From Polyodon spathula (lineage: Eukaryota; Chordata; Actinopteri; Acipenseriformes; Polyodontidae), in contig NC_054539.1 of the NCBI RefSeq assembly GCF_017654505.1, forward strand, positions 72,866,913 to 72,930,912: a stretch of 64,000 bases of DNA, in the 5' to 3' direction. The position numbers and the translations under genes are program-made. Numbering within the stretch: position 1 is the first letter of the stretch; each line of letters begins with the position of its first letter. The notes under the pieces were generated by a model. It did not search any database. It was not told the DNA's origin and saw only the letters and a program-made list of their open reading frames with translations. Below, piece by piece: positions 34,791 through 50,482 of this stretch.

Positions 34791-36168
34791 CCACTCCAAG
34801 AAAGGTATTTTTTTTACAGGGTTTAGGTCTGGTTATTTAATGTCTGGCATTTTAGAAAATTATTGAATCACTATAAAGTGAAATAATGTGGCCAAGCATA
34901 TGGAGCTGATCAAGAAACAATGGTCTATTGTATTCCTTGTCACATGACCTACACAAAATCTTATTTCTATTGGAAATGTAATAGGATTCTTTTATTAAAA
35001 CTGGGAAGGCAATTTAACATTTGCTCAGCTCAATAAATTTCACATGTCAGAGTGTTTTCTGCTTTTAATATTATTCACCATTTTCAAAAAATGTTTAACT
35101 TTAGGCAACTCTACCATTTCAGACATTTGGAACTCATCTGCCTAGTTTTGCAGTACCGCTGAGTGAAAAGTGTCCAATTCCTTTTTGTTTTTTTTTTTTT
35201 TTTTTTTTTTTTTGTGCTCGAGGGAAATTATAATGTGAATGCTGTACCTTGATTTGTATTAACACATCAGCTGCTGAAAGCAAAACGCATTCATTAAGTC
35301 CATTGTAATAAAGTTCACTGGAGAGGAGCAACGACTGCACAAGCTCAGTTAGGTTTGTGCTTGTATTTATTTAGTTCAGCTTTGGTTTTGCCTTGCTGTC
35401 TCGCTGATTGCCTCCCTCAAGGTCTAAGGTTGGGTGATGCAATTGCAGGACTATCTTAAACAGCAGAAAAGGCCCCTGGTCTATATAGAAAAGGATCACA
35501 CCTTCCTGGCTTCCTCCTCTTTATTAGGCACACTTCTGTTATAAATCTTTTACAGTTCAGGTTTGTGCGCCAGGCTTTTAACCTAACTCCACGGAGAGGC
35601 TCTCTAAAAGTCAGTTTGTAAAAAATGCAGCTTGTTAGCATTATCTGGAATATGTTATGTGATCATCAAGCAAGAACAACAAAAGTTGATGTATGTGTAC
35701 TCAGTTTGTCAGTCTCTTTAGAAGAAACAAGAAACTGCAATCACAAAGATGTGCCTTGATGGAGTTTAATGTGCTAAGAAGATGAGTGGTAAGAAAACGT
35801 CTGAATGAAACAAAACAAGTCTAGCTAAAGTCTAAATGACTTATGGAAAAACAAACTATCTCATTCTCAAGCAACATGATCCTTGCACTTTCAAATAATA
35901 AGAACTAACTTTCAGTTAGTTTAAAAATGTCCTGGTGTTTAATTTTTACATATTAGGCTATTAGTTGTTCCATTTTTTGTTAATATTTTATTTTGTCAGT
36001 GTAATTAGCATAACTTACTTTCAGTATTAAAATTATGTTAATAGACCGGTCAAATTTACAATGGATTTTTTGCCTTATTTAATCAGAATTTCATGGAATT
36101 CTATAAAAACAATTATTCAAGAATTGTATAAAGAACAAAGAATAGCTAATTTACCGATTCTTTTAATT

Positions 36169-36171
<3 letters not shown>
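34791..36171. other. Non-coding DNA with a T26 tract
   Basis: Homopolymer T run at 35188-35213; otherwise no gene recognised. Confidence 0.5.

Positions 36172-36202
<31 letters not shown>
36172..36202. repeat. A31 homopolymer
   Basis: Thirty-one consecutive A. No LINE or SINE body is recognisable immediately upstream. Confidence 0.9.
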
Positions 36203-38180
<1,978 letters not shown>

Positions 38181-38692
38181 CTACAGTGCTCCCTCGCTAT
38201 AAGGCATCTTAAATATAACGCTCCTATAGCATGTCCCACAATTCCCTATACTAATAATTCATGCAATATTTCTATAGTGAATACAGTACCGGTGTTGTTC
38301 AAACTGTAAACATCTTCTCAGTGTAACTTCCGTTTCTGTCTCTCCCTTTTGATACAGTATCTGAATTGAATAAAAGCTGCACTGGCACTTTATAACACAG
38401 ACATCTTATTCAGCATTCGTTTTATAACTAAATAAATATCAGGCCTATCACATGGTCATCTTTCCTAATGCGTTTACTTTCTCCGAGAGATGAGGTGCTT
38501 CACCCCCACTTCGGCAGCTGAACCTGGGGCGAGCCCATTCCCTCTTCCCCTCTACTGACACACTCTCCTTCTTGCACTTGGTTTGCTTGTCTGCCACTAC
38601 AAACTGAACTCCTGACCGCCATTTTGCCAGGTTATTTATAGTTTAAAAACTGTTAATTAAAATTAGGTTGTATAATACTTGACATATGGCAC

Positions 38693-38693
<1 letters not shown>

Positions 38694-38733
<40 letters not shown>

Positions 38734-38748
38734 TAATAATAATAATAA
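38694..38748. repeat. (TAA)n microsatellite
   Basis: About 18 TAA units with one TAAATAA register change near 38730. Confidence 0.95.
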
Positions 38749-38879
38749 GTAGCAAAGCAGTTGTATTTTAAATGTATTCCAGTCTAAATTATCTTGCACG
38801 ATATCAAAACATATTACATGAGTACCTGCAGCCATGCAAAAAACAATGCTTAAAATATATTCTCAATTATTAGGAGTGA

Positions 38880-39080
38880 TGCTTATTGCAATTACTCAGA
38901 TGCTGTGTTTCTTGATATTTTTTTATTTGAGTCTGTGTTGAAGGAGTTCAACAGCTGTTCTTTAGTTCTAACTGACAGCTAGAGAGGTAACAGACTTGGT
39001 CAGTCAAAGTGTCTTTATGTTAGTATAACCAGCACCATCTTCAACATCTACTTTGTATCAGTAGCAACAGACAAGGGAAT
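38880..39080. mobile_element. Foldback element, copy 2 (diverged, partial)
   Basis: Follows the order of the 23005 element: TTGCAATTACTCAGATG, TTAGTTCTAACTG, GGTCAGTCAAAGTGTCTTTAT, CCAGCACCATCT. The CTCF-like core seen in copy 1 (AGCGCCATCTAGTG) is here GCACCATCTTCAAC, so the motif is not conserved. Confidence 0.45.
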
Positions 39081-39853
39081 CTCTATTTTAACATAGCATG
39101 ATACAGTATATTGTCTTTAAATACATTCACCTCGTTCCTCTAAAAGGGGGTAATTATTTTACACCTGTCTTTCACTACTTGCTGAAAACTGTTTCCTGTA
39201 GCAGCAGTTATACTTGTCAACTGGAACTCCTTAGAGACTGCAGTTATCAACTGAAGCTGTTACAGTGTTGTGACAATAATGTTACTGAAAAGGGATCGTG
39301 GATAACTGCTTTCGGCACATCCTGTATTGCTATTAACCACATGACCAGAATAAAGAACACATAGGTTTACATGCCATGTGGGTATAACATTCCAGAAGAA
39401 CTTGACCTGTTTTATTACTTCTATGTATGAGCGTTATATACTATAGAACCATATAGTTCCTTTCAGCTTTCTCTGGGGCCCTTTTTTATGTTCTATATAC
39501 TTAACAAACTGTTCTATTTAATGGGTTAAATATGAAACAAATGGGTTCTAAATGGAATGTATAAAATGGAAGAACGGAGAGGGCAATCTCATTGGTTAAC
39601 AAGTGTTATAATCTGTGCAAATGTGTCACCATGCTGTACTAGTACAGCTTTGGATTTTTAGAACCATTCTGCCGTATTCATTTGACAACGAGTGTACTTT
39701 GGGAGTGGTACGGAAGGGTGGGGGATGCCACTGTATAAGCGCAGTAACACATCTCCACTGTTCAAATATGGGTGCGTTCATAGACTACTGGGTGCGTTCA
39801 TAAACTCCTTGTACCACGATCTCAGTGTCTTCAGAGAGCATACTGACATGACA

Positions 39854-39854
<1 letters not shown>
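39081..39854. other. Non-coding DNA
   Basis: No gene recognised. A 20-bp unit containing TGGGTGCGTTCATA is duplicated in tandem at about 39769-39808. Confidence 0.5.

Positions 39855-39929
<75 letters not shown>
39855..39929. repeat. (TA)n microsatellite with one internal phase slip
   Basis: TA array with a single TATAATAT register change at about 39902. Confidence 0.95.
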
Positions 39930-39959
39930 CAGTACTATATGTACTTTTCTCAACTGGGG

Positions 39960-41827
39960 TGCCTTGTCCTGGGAAAAAATGTGTAAAAAAAGTACCGTCC
40001 CAGCAGTAAAGGCAAAACTCCCAAAAATCCGCAATCAAAGTTCCAACAAAACAAAGCTTTTATTCTTACAAGAATCAGCTTATGCATTTCAGTACATGAA
40101 ACGTGCATCTCAAACCTTAAATACATACCTCACCCACTATAGTAGCTATGACAACTGGCTGCACATGATAATCTATTATAAAATGAATACTCATTATATC
40201 TTTAGGTTAAATAGTTGATTGACTTAAATATTAACAACCTTTTATATATACAGTCAATAAGTTAAACCATGAGCATGTCCAATTAGCATCATCAATTATT
40301 ACAATTATTTACGATCAGATTGGTGTACTAACATTATATTAGTTATTCCATATTAATGAGGTCCAATTTCACTCATGGAAAGCACAAATGACCTCAATCA
40401 GCAAAGTAAAACAAAAAACAAAGATCAGAATTTACAACAGTTGCAACTGCATTCACACAAATATACAGATGGCCATATTTCACAGTAATCCATTTGCCCC
40501 TTATAATTAAATAGAAATCTAGTCTACATCTTAAATTAGGGGACAAAAATTAACATCTTCATTCAGCCCAAATGGTTCCAGTGTTTGTAGGGTGAATATC
40601 CAACGTGCCTCTCTTCGCAATAACTGGTTTACCAAATTACCCCCACATGCTGAGACCTGGACCTCTCCAAACCCACAAATCTACGAGAGTATGGGGAGGA
40701 TCCCTGTCCAGCTTTGGTATAATGTTTAGCCATGGCATACTCCTGATTGGAGGTTCTATAGCTGCTTTATGTTCTGCAATTTGTATTTCTAGTGGTCTTT
40801 TTGTTTGTCCTGCGTATGCAGAACCATAAGGGCACATGAGCATTAATGAAACCATGTACTGTTGAAATACAGATCATACTGGCATTAATTGGGTTGCGAG
40901 TTTTCTTTTTAAGGAGTATATCCCTGTCTACAGATTTAACTTCCTGAGTGGTTTTCTTCAAGAGGCGATCTTGATATTCGCGCATCTTGAATTTTGAAAA
41001 CATTTCCTCTGATTTTGTAATGTATTGGTATTCTGTACTACAGTTTTGTTTAATATGTAAAAATTTACCCTTAGGTATATTTCTTATCAGAAACCTTGGA
41101 TGTTGACTATTCGTGAGTAAGGTTGAATTGCAGTATGTATGTTTATTAAACAGAGTGGTGTTTAGCATGGTATCTCTTCTATAGATCTCTAAATCAAGAA
41201 AGTGTATTTTTTGTATATCTGATGCACATTTTAATTGTAAATTGCTATCCACTGAATTATTATAACCCACAAACCATTCAAGTTGTAATTTGGATCCTGA
41301 CCATATCAGTAAAACATTGTCAATATATCGTGTCCATAAAAAAACAAAAGGCAAAAAGTCATTCATTTAATTGAAAATGAACTTTTCTTCCCAACATCCC
41401 ATATATAGGTTTGCATTGCTTAGTACGAAGGTTTCTCCCACTGCGGTACCCTCTGTTTATAAGAAATATTGACCTTCAAATACAAAATAATTTGAATTCA
41501 AACACAAGTCCAGTAATTCCAGGATAAAATCAAAAGGTGGAATGGCGTCTTCAATAAGTCTAGGATTTAAATATAAATTAACCTCATCCATGCCACATGA
41601 ATGTGAGATGTTGGTGTACAGACTTACATCCAGTGTTACCAGATTGTCAGATTCAATTTGTACATTATTAATGCAATGCAATACATCACGTATATCTGAG
41701 AGATATGCTGGTAGTTTACACACAAAGGGTTGTAAAAAAAAAAGTCAATAAATTGGTATAAAGGTTCAGTTAATACCTTTAGAGCCTTTCAAGATGGAGT
41801 TAAATGGATTTATAGAGTCAAGGGATA

Positions 41828-41830
<3 letters not shown>
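39960..41830 (-). mobile_element. Penelope-like element (PLE), 5'-truncated
   Basis: The recognisable coding remnant is at about 40540-41760 (RT then GIY-YIG endonuclease). The C-terminal tail reads HVGYSPYKHWNHLG in a shifted frame, equivalent to the WIFTL.TLEPFGLNE tail of PLEs. The segment 39960-40540 reads, on minus, as an AT-rich 3' region with AATAAAAGC at about 40056-40065, and is included as probable 3' UTR. The 5' limit is near 41830, where a TA array starts. No long terminal repeat of PLE type is seen. Confidence 0.75.
40637..41760 (-). pseudogene. PLE reverse transcriptase and GIY-YIG endonuclease, broken
   Basis: Minus strand. DFFLQPFVCKLPAYLSDIRD, then NLVTLDVSLYTNISH (RT motif A, catalytic Asp in TLDV), FDFILELLDLCL, TEGTAVGE, ANLYMGCWEEKFIFN, and RYIDNVLLIWSG (motif C, normally YIDD, here YIDN). 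KIHFLDLEIYRRDT, RFLIRNIPKGKFLHIKQNCS and LLKKTTQEVKSVDRDILL follow. After a frameshift near 40860 comes the endonuclease: LMCPYGSAYAGQTKRPLEIQ and IAEHKAAI. PLE GIY-YIG domains usually have Y(V/I)G and an Arg before (I/L).EH; here they are YAG and Gln. At least two frameshifts or stops plus two altered catalytic positions indicate a dead copy. Confidence 0.82.

Positions 41831-41882
<52 letters not shown>
41827..41882. repeat. (TA)n microsatellite with one internal phase slip
   Basis: TA array with a TATTATAT register change at about 41852. Confidence 0.95.
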
Positions 41883-41887
<5 letters not shown>

Positions 41888-43744
41888 CTTGAACAAAAAT
41901 TTTTGTTAATACATGCAAAGGAAACCATCTATAAGGTAGGAATAATGTTCACACACTTAAGTCACTGGGTCCCATAATGGTCCATCTGTTAAAGACACGG
42001 CTGTGTTGTATGCAAAGTGAGGCATAAAGTCATGGAAGGGCAGGTTTGTCAGCATATTACTTGACCCCCTCTGTGGAGTTCTTGAGTTCAAAGAGGCAGT
42101 TGGCTTGGCGGTATTATTGGAGGGCGCCTACTGACCTTCAGTTTTCCTGAGTTGCGTGAATTTATAGCACAGCAGAAAAATCTTGTGTAAAATGCATCAG
42201 CTCAGATTGACTAACGATGACAACATTATTTCTACCCAGAAATGAAGCAACGTGAGATATCCATAAATTTAATGTCTGAGTTGGTTTTGGTAATGTCCTG
42301 AAAACACTGTGATATAACGATTTTGAGTTAAAGACCAAAGTGTATACATACAGGACCTTATTGATTCTAGAGAATGAAGATAATCGGCATGCATGATCAA
42401 TGGATTATTTTAAAACAAGGCTTTGGCTATTGTATGACTGAAGCAATCATTAGCAACTGACGGCAGCTTAATTAAATCAGGCTCTGCAAGAGCTCCTCAT
42501 CATTCAGACATACAACTCTAACCACTCCCGGACAGATTGTCTGTGCTTTAAGAATAGTAGAGTATTGCTTGATAGATGCAACAAGAAATCATTTTCTCAC
42601 CAAAAATCTTTTAGTTTCTTTGCCTGAGGCATCCCCCTAGGGTTTGAGGAGCTCTGATTAATGTATCTTTAATGAAGTACTGTGAAATGCTTTTGATAGT
42701 AGAAGATGATTATTAGTACAGCAGTCAATATACATATTTTTTAAATGTAGTTATTAACATGAAAATAAATACATCAAAAATAACACACAAGACATGCAGG
42801 AATGATTAAAGGAAACGTAAAAGCATCCTACTGTATGTTCTGGTATTGCACAATGATGTGAAATCCTTTCATCATTACAGAGACAACTCCACCACTATCA
42901 AAAAACTCACATACGCACATTTTTCCTTTTTTTTTAAATTACAGATAATTGGATTCTGGAATTGTCTGAGGATTAGTTACACATTTTGCACAGCACCTTT
43001 TAATGAGACCCAGCATGCTCATTGATCCCATACAGAAAGAAAAGCCATGCATAATTCTTTGATTGCTCTCTGGGAGAATGCTCGGTTTGACCAATTTGAA
43101 AGATAGTAATTGTCGTTTAGCTTACTGTAGTCATCATCATTTTTGTTGACGACATAGTGACAGAGTAAAAAAGAAAAATACTGATATTTTTGTGCTCATT
43201 AAAAGGCATACTTTATATCACCTACATTTTCCTGACAAGTAATTTGAGGTCTGTGTTATTGCCATGCTTACTAAATGCTTCTGAAAAGGCTCATCAAGGC
43301 TGATGGTGGGGCAGTGAGGTGTGGAAGCAACATATTAGCGTTGCACTGTTCACTGAATCCCATAGCTGAAGCACTGTGCACAGGAGCCTGTACCACATTG
43401 ATATGATTTCTCATCTCGCTTCCCCACAACCAGAAGCATTTCTGCTGGAACAGTTAGTAGATGTGGCAAAAAATGATCTAAGAAACAACAATAGAGAATC
43501 ACACAGGATACACATAATAGGAGAATACAATGGCAGTGTTTACATGCACAAGTCATGACGGTTTTCTTGATGACCTGTTTGCCATACTTTTCAGGAAATG
43601 CGTTGCTATGCAGTTCTGATTCAGGAAAAAAAATTGACCTTACTAATGCAGATTACTCAATTCATAGTCATTCAGGGGAGGGGATATTTAAATGCACGTG
43701 CCTGCTTACTAAATAGGAAAAGAACGACTCTGAATATTAATTCA
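41883..43744. other. Non-coding DNA
   Basis: No gene recognised. The first ~80 bp may be eroded PLE. Confidence 0.5.
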
Positions 43745-45180
43745 GTTCCATTTTATTTTTATATAGCACCTGTTACAACAGGTCACCACAAAACACTTTA
43801 TAAAAGCAAAAACAATATTACTGAACAACAGTAAGCATTTAAAAAAAGAACAGAATAAAAACAGAACCAAATATATAATCTGAATTATAAAAATATGATT
43901 TTAATATACATAAGAAAAATAATAATAAAATAAAAAAAACAGTGTGAACAATATGAGGGCAAGAGGATATCAGCTCACCTGGGTGAAAATGCCAGGCTAT
44001 AGAAATGGGATTTACCACCTGAAGTTTTTTTCTGAATAACAGGTACAGACAGTAGGCCAGAATCCAGTGATCGGAGCAGGTGACGGGGGAAGTAGGGTTC
44101 CAAAGATCTTTAAGGTATGGAGGTGCGAGACAATTTAAAGCCTTATTAGTTAGCAGCATCACCTTAAAATCCAGTAACCAATGCCAGCACCGGGGTGATA
44201 TGCTCTTGTCTCTTGATCTGAGTTAAAGTTCTAGCTGCAGCATTTTGTTCAAGTTGCAGGCAAGACATCATGTTGTGGTTAGTCTCAATGAAAAGACCAT
44301 TGCAATAGTCAATCCTAGAGGATATAAAAGCATGCATTAATCTCTCTGCATCCTGCCTGGAAAGTATACCTCTCAGTCTTGCAATATTTCTTAAATGAAA
44401 AAAGTTCATTTTTGTGACATTTTTTAATGTGTGCTTCAGAAGAAAGTTCTGTATCAAATATAATACCTAGGTTATTTACTTCTGCCCTAAGATTTGTTCA
44501 GAGTCCATCAGATAAAACTTCAATAAAATGTGTACCTTCATGTTTTCTCTAAGGCCCCACTATCATCACTTCTGTTTTGTCTGAATTTAACATTAAAAGT
44601 TATTAAACACCCAGTTCTTAATGTCAACAAGACAGGTATTCAAAATGTTAGCAGTAGATACACAGACCTGTTTGAGGGACAGGTAAGGCTGAGTATCATC
44701 AGCATAACAGTGGAAACTAACTCCATGTCTATGAGTAATGTCACCCAGGGTAACATATAAAGAGAAAATAACATTGGGCCAAGAATTGAACCCTGGGGGA
44801 CCCCACAAGTAACCTGTAATAAAAAGGAGGTCTCCTCTTCGATTTTTATAAACTGAAATCTGTTTGAGAGATAGGACCGGAACCAAGACAATCCCTGACA
44901 ATCCCACCAAATGTTCAAAGACGATCAATTAAAAGAGAGAGTGATGGTGTCAAAAGCTGCACTTACAAACAAGAACCAAAGGTGAGCCCAAGTCATTACT
45001 GTAGAGTCGATTTTCAAGTGCATGTAAACCAAGCCAATGTTGCAGAGGTCATGAGAGCTTCCCTTCACAGCAATCCTAAGATCACCAAAACATTTTGAAG
45101 ATTTTTTTTTAATAAAAATTAAGAAACAAAGTGGGTCAGAGAATGTATCGAGGACAGGCAATAAACCTTCCAAGTATTGC
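43745..45180 (-). mobile_element. L2-like LINE, 5'-truncated, RT largely traceable
   Basis: Minus strand. SAAFDTITLSFN (RT motif A, AAFDT), [40 protein letters not shown], then in the next frame [18 protein letters not shown] (motif C with intact YADD). FFHLRNIARLRGILSRQDAE, LMHAFISSRIDYCNGLF, LEQNAAARTLTQ and HITPVLALV follow, ending NKALNCLAPPYLKDL. The 3' tail reads AACAGGTGCTATATAAAAAT, as in the L2 at 8221. Frames change at least three times. It lacks the endonuclease and ORF1, so it is a truncated copy. Better preserved than the L2 at 8221 or 27640. Confidence 0.83.
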
Positions 45181-45654
45181 CTATTTTAGAGAACATTACC
45201 TTATACCACGCTGTAAAACCAAATCTTGTGGATTAGAAACACATTTAGGTGTTTATTTTAATTGTTTTAGACACACACAAAACACACGTATAACCAACAG
45301 TGTAAAGTAATTAAACAGTGAAAAGTGTTTCCAAGCTGTTGCATTATGTTTGCGATTCATTCTGCACAAAGCATACAATGTATTCAATAAAAGAGGTTGG
45401 GGTTAGGGTACCCATACATGTTCCAGTTGACAAAGAGATCAGATACATAGTGACAATTAACTCCCTATTCTTTTCTCTGCTGTTTCCTATTAAGGGCTCT
45501 GTCAGGTCAAAGGATTATTTTTTACTGTATCTGTTCAAATGTCTCCATACATTCAATGAAATACATTAGTACACTTACAACAGGTATATTAATATGTGTT
45601 AAAAGCCTTAATGATGGGTGGGTACCTTTTCAAAGGGTAACCCAGTACTGAACA
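45181..45654. other. Non-coding DNA between LINE remnants
   Basis: No gene recognised. Confidence 0.45.
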
Positions 45655-46125
45655 CTAAACATGTACTGTAAATCTGTCAGTTTTTATTCTTTCACATTTC
45701 CAGTTTGTTTTTTGTTTCAGATTTATAATAATTCCTAAATTGTTCACTTCATTTTTAATTTTTAATTGATTTCAGAAATAGAGATTTCATTACAATTTTT
45801 AATTGGTAATAGCTCACATTTTTATATTTAAAGGTAGACCATAAGCTTCTGAGAATGTCTTAATTGTGTTAATAGCTATTGGAATCTAAGATCTGGTTTG
45901 TTTGGGGTTTTTTTTTGTTTTTTTTTAAAGAAGTTGTATCGTCTGCCAATTGACTTATGATTATGTGCCTCTCTGCAACTGAAATACCCTGTAAATCACT
46001 ATTATTGATATGGATTACCAGGAGCTGCATTGCAAGCAAAAATAAGTAGGGTGAAATGGGGGCAGTCGGATGCTACTTTGTATACAAAATCTGTAGAAAG
46101 TACCGTGACTTAATTCAATTGAGCT
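45655..46125 (-). mobile_element. L1-superfamily (Tx1-like) LINE RT fragment
   Basis: Minus strand, several frames: SPYLFLLAMQLLVIHINNSD, LQGISVAE, HIIISQLADDTTSL (RT motif C in L1-type form, (F/L)ADD), then AINTIKTFSEAYGLPLNI, CELLPIKNC and NLGIIINLKQ. This follows the L1/Tx1 palm to thumb order. It is embedded in A-rich DNA, with a T-run at about 45911-45926 that breaks the frame after the LADDT motif. A short dead fragment. Confidence 0.65.
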
Positions 46126-49100
46126 ATTCCTATTGTTGTAAAGAGTTAGCTATGACATTCTGGGAGATTTTTCATTCCTCGTTTAAACAGCTAGTACTTT
46201 TTCTCAGTAACAAAAGCATCACTTTGTAAACCTCCATAAATTACACTGACATTAGATTGAAACTCAGCTTTGGCATTTCGTTCCTGGCTTTAATCATTGT
46301 CTCAAAAACCGATCGCTTCCAATGGTATTTAGGTGTGCATCTGTAGGTTTGGCAAACCGATCAATAGCTTTCCTCTCCGTTCCCATGTCCACGTTCCTTT
46401 GTTTTTGCATTTTTATTTTTCTAATGTCACTGTCATGTTCTACATGTAAAACACAGTGCTCACTAGTGTCTTCCTTTACAACAGACACCTGTATCTGTGT
46501 AAAACATTTTAACTGTTTTTACGAAGCTACAAAGGAGAGCAAACCAAATCCAATTACCAAATTAACAATCAATTGAATCTCATTATGGGACAAGTCTCAA
46601 TTGTAAAGAAATGTTTTAAGTGTCATAAACAACTCAGTGTTGAATTGATAAGAAATTATAATCCACAGTTTCTGGTGCCTAATGTAACCGCACTCAAAAG
46701 GGTGATTTATTTTTTACTCATTCAACACTTATCGTTGTTTATCCCTTACATAATTACCATGTGAACAAGGGACATGTTATTAAATGATAATAATATCTAG
46801 AATTACAGAGATAATTTTAACAGTCATGCTTGACATAGGAATACATGTAAGGCTAAATGAGTTATAGTATATTGTACAGTTGAAATACAGTATCCATCCC
46901 GGGTAAGATCTGGAATACCTTGACATGTTAAATAGTTCCCATGCTGTACCTAGTTACTGCATGATGTACATTTTTATGTCATAGTTATAAAGAATGAGTT
47001 AACCCCTAAACTAGAGTGGCAGACTAGTGTATAACATAACAGTGAATAAGGGGGCCCACAATGAGTGCTGGGTTGGGTGGTGGATATTTTATATTTATTG
47101 CGTTTTTGTAGAAACACACTTTTTTACATTACAATAACTGTAAATAACAAACTTCCTTAGAGGCATTTGAAATGTGTTCTTTATGATATTGAACGCTGGC
47201 AAAATGTTATAAGTGATTTGTTCCTACCATTAATGCTGCTCTGTAATATATTTTTTATCCATTTTAACTCAACTGCTAAGAAACTATAATAATAATAAAC
47301 TATGTATAAATGACATCTTCGGAAGGTGTTTACCCCAATCTTTTTTGTTTACACCAAGTCTGGTCTGTGTCTTGAACACTGCAGCTCATAAACTTTATTA
47401 AATCATAGAAATGAACTGTTAATATTTCCATCATAACAGTGCACTTTATTTAGTATCTATCTAAGTATAAGTTATATTTTTAAATACTTTTGTAAGGATA
47501 TTGAATGTGTCCATCAAAAAGTTAAAAACAGATTGTTGTGTATATTCAATTGATCTAAACTGCAGTGTATTAAAAATACAGCACATTTTAGACTATCAAA
47601 ATATGGCATTGTGTAGCAAAGTTATGAAAATCAGATACGGACACGAGTCTCTTTAGTGTATTCTGTTTCTGTCAATTAAAATAGGTAAGATGTTAGTTAG
47701 GATCTTATTTTGCTATAGCAGTATTGAGATCTGCTATTTTTACTGTGACTCAATCAAATAAACCCCAGAGCTTGGGTTTGTTCTGTCATTTCTATTTGAA
47801 TGAAGTCTTTTCCAAACCCACAAGCAGCGTCATACCATTAGCTCTCTCTCTATATGGTAACATTAGAAAAGAGGGCTTTAATGGTAATGTGCATTGTAAT
47901 AAGGAGCCAGGGGGGATTGAAGGTTCTTCAGTGTAATTGTCTGATGCACCTGGTGAAATGTCATATTACTGACACGGAAGTTACTACCTGTGGTGCAAAA
48001 TGTAGGTCTTCACTGCTAAAACCTAAAGGAGCTGACAGTTAATAGATCAGGCATAAGGGAAATATACTGTAACATTAGTGTTGATTATTTATTAAATGTT
48101 TGTAAGGCGATTTTTCATGTTATGCAATTTATTTATAGCGCAAACGCTACATTAAAACATCACTTTACATGTTATATAGAGTTTTCTTGAGGTTCATGCA
48201 TGCTTGGTTACATGCTAAGCACAGGTCATTGTGCTGTAACTATGTTGTTGTCTATTAACTAAGAGCACATATAGATGATACCTATTCGGGGGGAGGCAAA
48301 AACAAACTTAACTCTGCAAATAATAGTTAACGACTGTCCAACGCTTGCTGTGCACACCGCATTGTAAGCTAATAAACAACGGTAAAAGTTTGAGGAAAAT
48401 AAAGTAGCTCACCACAAAAATAAATTTGTATAAATTTTGTATGTGTGCTGCAAACCTTTAGAAGTGTGTGCAATCATGCACAGACAACAGTGAGGAACAT
48501 AAGGGGCACTTGAGATTTAATTTATTCAGTGGCTGAGAACACAGATATACAGGGATCTTGTTTGTCCAGCTGGTGGACAAATATTATATTATTACTTTTT
48601 TTATGCAAAAACATTTCTTGGCTTGTGTATAACAATGTTTGGACAGGTTATTAAAAATATATAAATGTCTTTTTTTAAAAGCATGCTAGTTTAGTTGCTG
48701 AGAAATCACTCCCAGGGTTCACACAGTGGGCGTTATACATAATTGCCACAGGAGAAAAAAAAAAAAAAACGGGCACTGAATCCATAAGTGAAACATGATG
48801 GCTTATTTCCTCTCAATTGAAAGTTCCCAGCAGGAGGAAGGTGTGATGGGATTTTTGTTCAATTGTCCATGAACATCTGTCTTTAGGTTCAGTTGAAAAA
48901 TAATATCCTGGATATAAAACTGCCTCAAAAAACTTGACATTTTAATATGTTCCACCAGTAGGTATATGTCCAAAATGAAGGCCTTTAAGGAGATATCAAT
49001 CCATTTATAGTAAAAGCAAATACATTCTTGGTAATATATCAATGGGCACAGCTGGGAGGCAGATGTGGCTTTGATTCTTTATATATTATTTAATGAATAA

Positions 49101-50462
49101 CATCAGATACCTTTATTAAAAAATAACCTGTTTTTTCTTTTGATTGTAAAGCACCAGCAGATTGTCCAATCTAACTCACAAAGCACAGTATAAGTATATA
49201 GAAACAATATTGAATATGTGTTACTGTTTTATACACAATAGGTCAGGTTTTCAATAAATATGTAAAGACTTGCGGCTGTTCTAGAGGCGAGGAGTCAGCC
49301 TCTTCTTCCCTTTCAAAGCTTACTTCTCTCTTTCTTTTGTGAAGTTTCTTTCAATTCAGGGATTGATGGACCATCACCCGAGCTGTGGTGGACCTCACTT
49401 CATTTCATTACGCATATTATAACACATAAGCATGCTCTCACCTCACTTATTGAATATACACAGTAGACCTGGTTTCAACATCAGGCAGAAAAATAGATTT
49501 GTTTTCAATTAGTGATAATTATGTAGTATTATAAAAAAAAAAAAAAAGTGGAGGGGGCAGCAATCATAGTAGAGAAACTGATTTTTTTTTTTTATCAAGT
49601 AATAATAGTTGTTCAGCTTTATCGACGAGGGAGCACTGATGAGTCTCAATACTTGCATACATAAAAAAAAACAACACACCTGTAGTAGTTTGAATGTGTC
49701 TTCATGTGTATCTTCTGATTTCTAGATGTTCTAATATTGGGGAACAGAGCCTGCACAGTGAGGACTGACATAATCATGAAATAAAAACAAAGGTTATGTT
49801 TACGACAAATTGTGGGACCCAGAATGGAAGGTTCTTTTCTAAAATTGTTGTATTGTATTCATTGTACTGTGTAATTCTAGATTTGTGAAATGCATTTTGA
49901 CTTCCTGATTGTCTGTAATTGTGCAGCACATCCTCGTTTAAGAGATGTTTATTACTCAACCTAAAAACAAATAACAAAGCAGGACACAGAGATGCTTCAG
50001 GGGCTTGCCACAATTATTAGAAGTGTTACAGTACTTGCCTGTTCTGAAGCTGTTTTTCAAGAATAATAATGTAGGCATATTGTCTGAATAAACTGTGTTC
50101 CAAATAAGGCTGGGTTTGCTTCACATGTCTGACTCTCTCTACTAGAATGGTTTACAAGCCCAGCAGATGTTTAATAAGCCTCAGTGGTATATATAAATAT
50201 ACTGAACAAATGCTTTGGATCAGTCTTCATTATGTTGTACGGTGATGCGTTGACCCTCAGCATCAAAACTTCTTTTGGACTATAAGTCCAGGTGGAATCT
50301 AAATGTCATCCCAGATATTGATTGCATATGGCAGGAGGTGTTACTGACGTCTGTGGAGGGATTCATAATTCCCTTTCAGGTGGAATGTAAAAGATGAAAA
50401 ATTACTGCCAAGCCACACTCACATTCACATTCATTGCAATGCAGTAGTATGGGCAGGTATCG
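46126..50462. other. Non-coding DNA, no gene seen
   Basis: About 4.3 kb with only short chance frames and homopolymers (A runs near 48757 and 49531). No transposon ends that I trust. Confidence 0.5.
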
Positions 50463-50482
50463 GCTACTGGCAAGCCAGTAGC
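50463..50482. repeat. 9-bp perfect palindrome with 2-nt centre
   Basis: GCTACTGGC AA GCCAGTAGC. Confidence 0.8.

Noticed and set aside
36172..36202. A31 run as the tail of a recent LINE or processed pseudogene
   Set aside because: No coding or LINE/SINE sequence precedes it on the plus strand and no flanking duplication was found.
38182..49640. CAGTGCTCCCTCGCTATAAGG at 38185 and its near-inverse at about 49619-49638 as ends of one mariner/pogo-like element
   Set aside because: They are 11 kb apart with unrelated elements between them and no coding remnant; similarity may be chance or from two different small copies.
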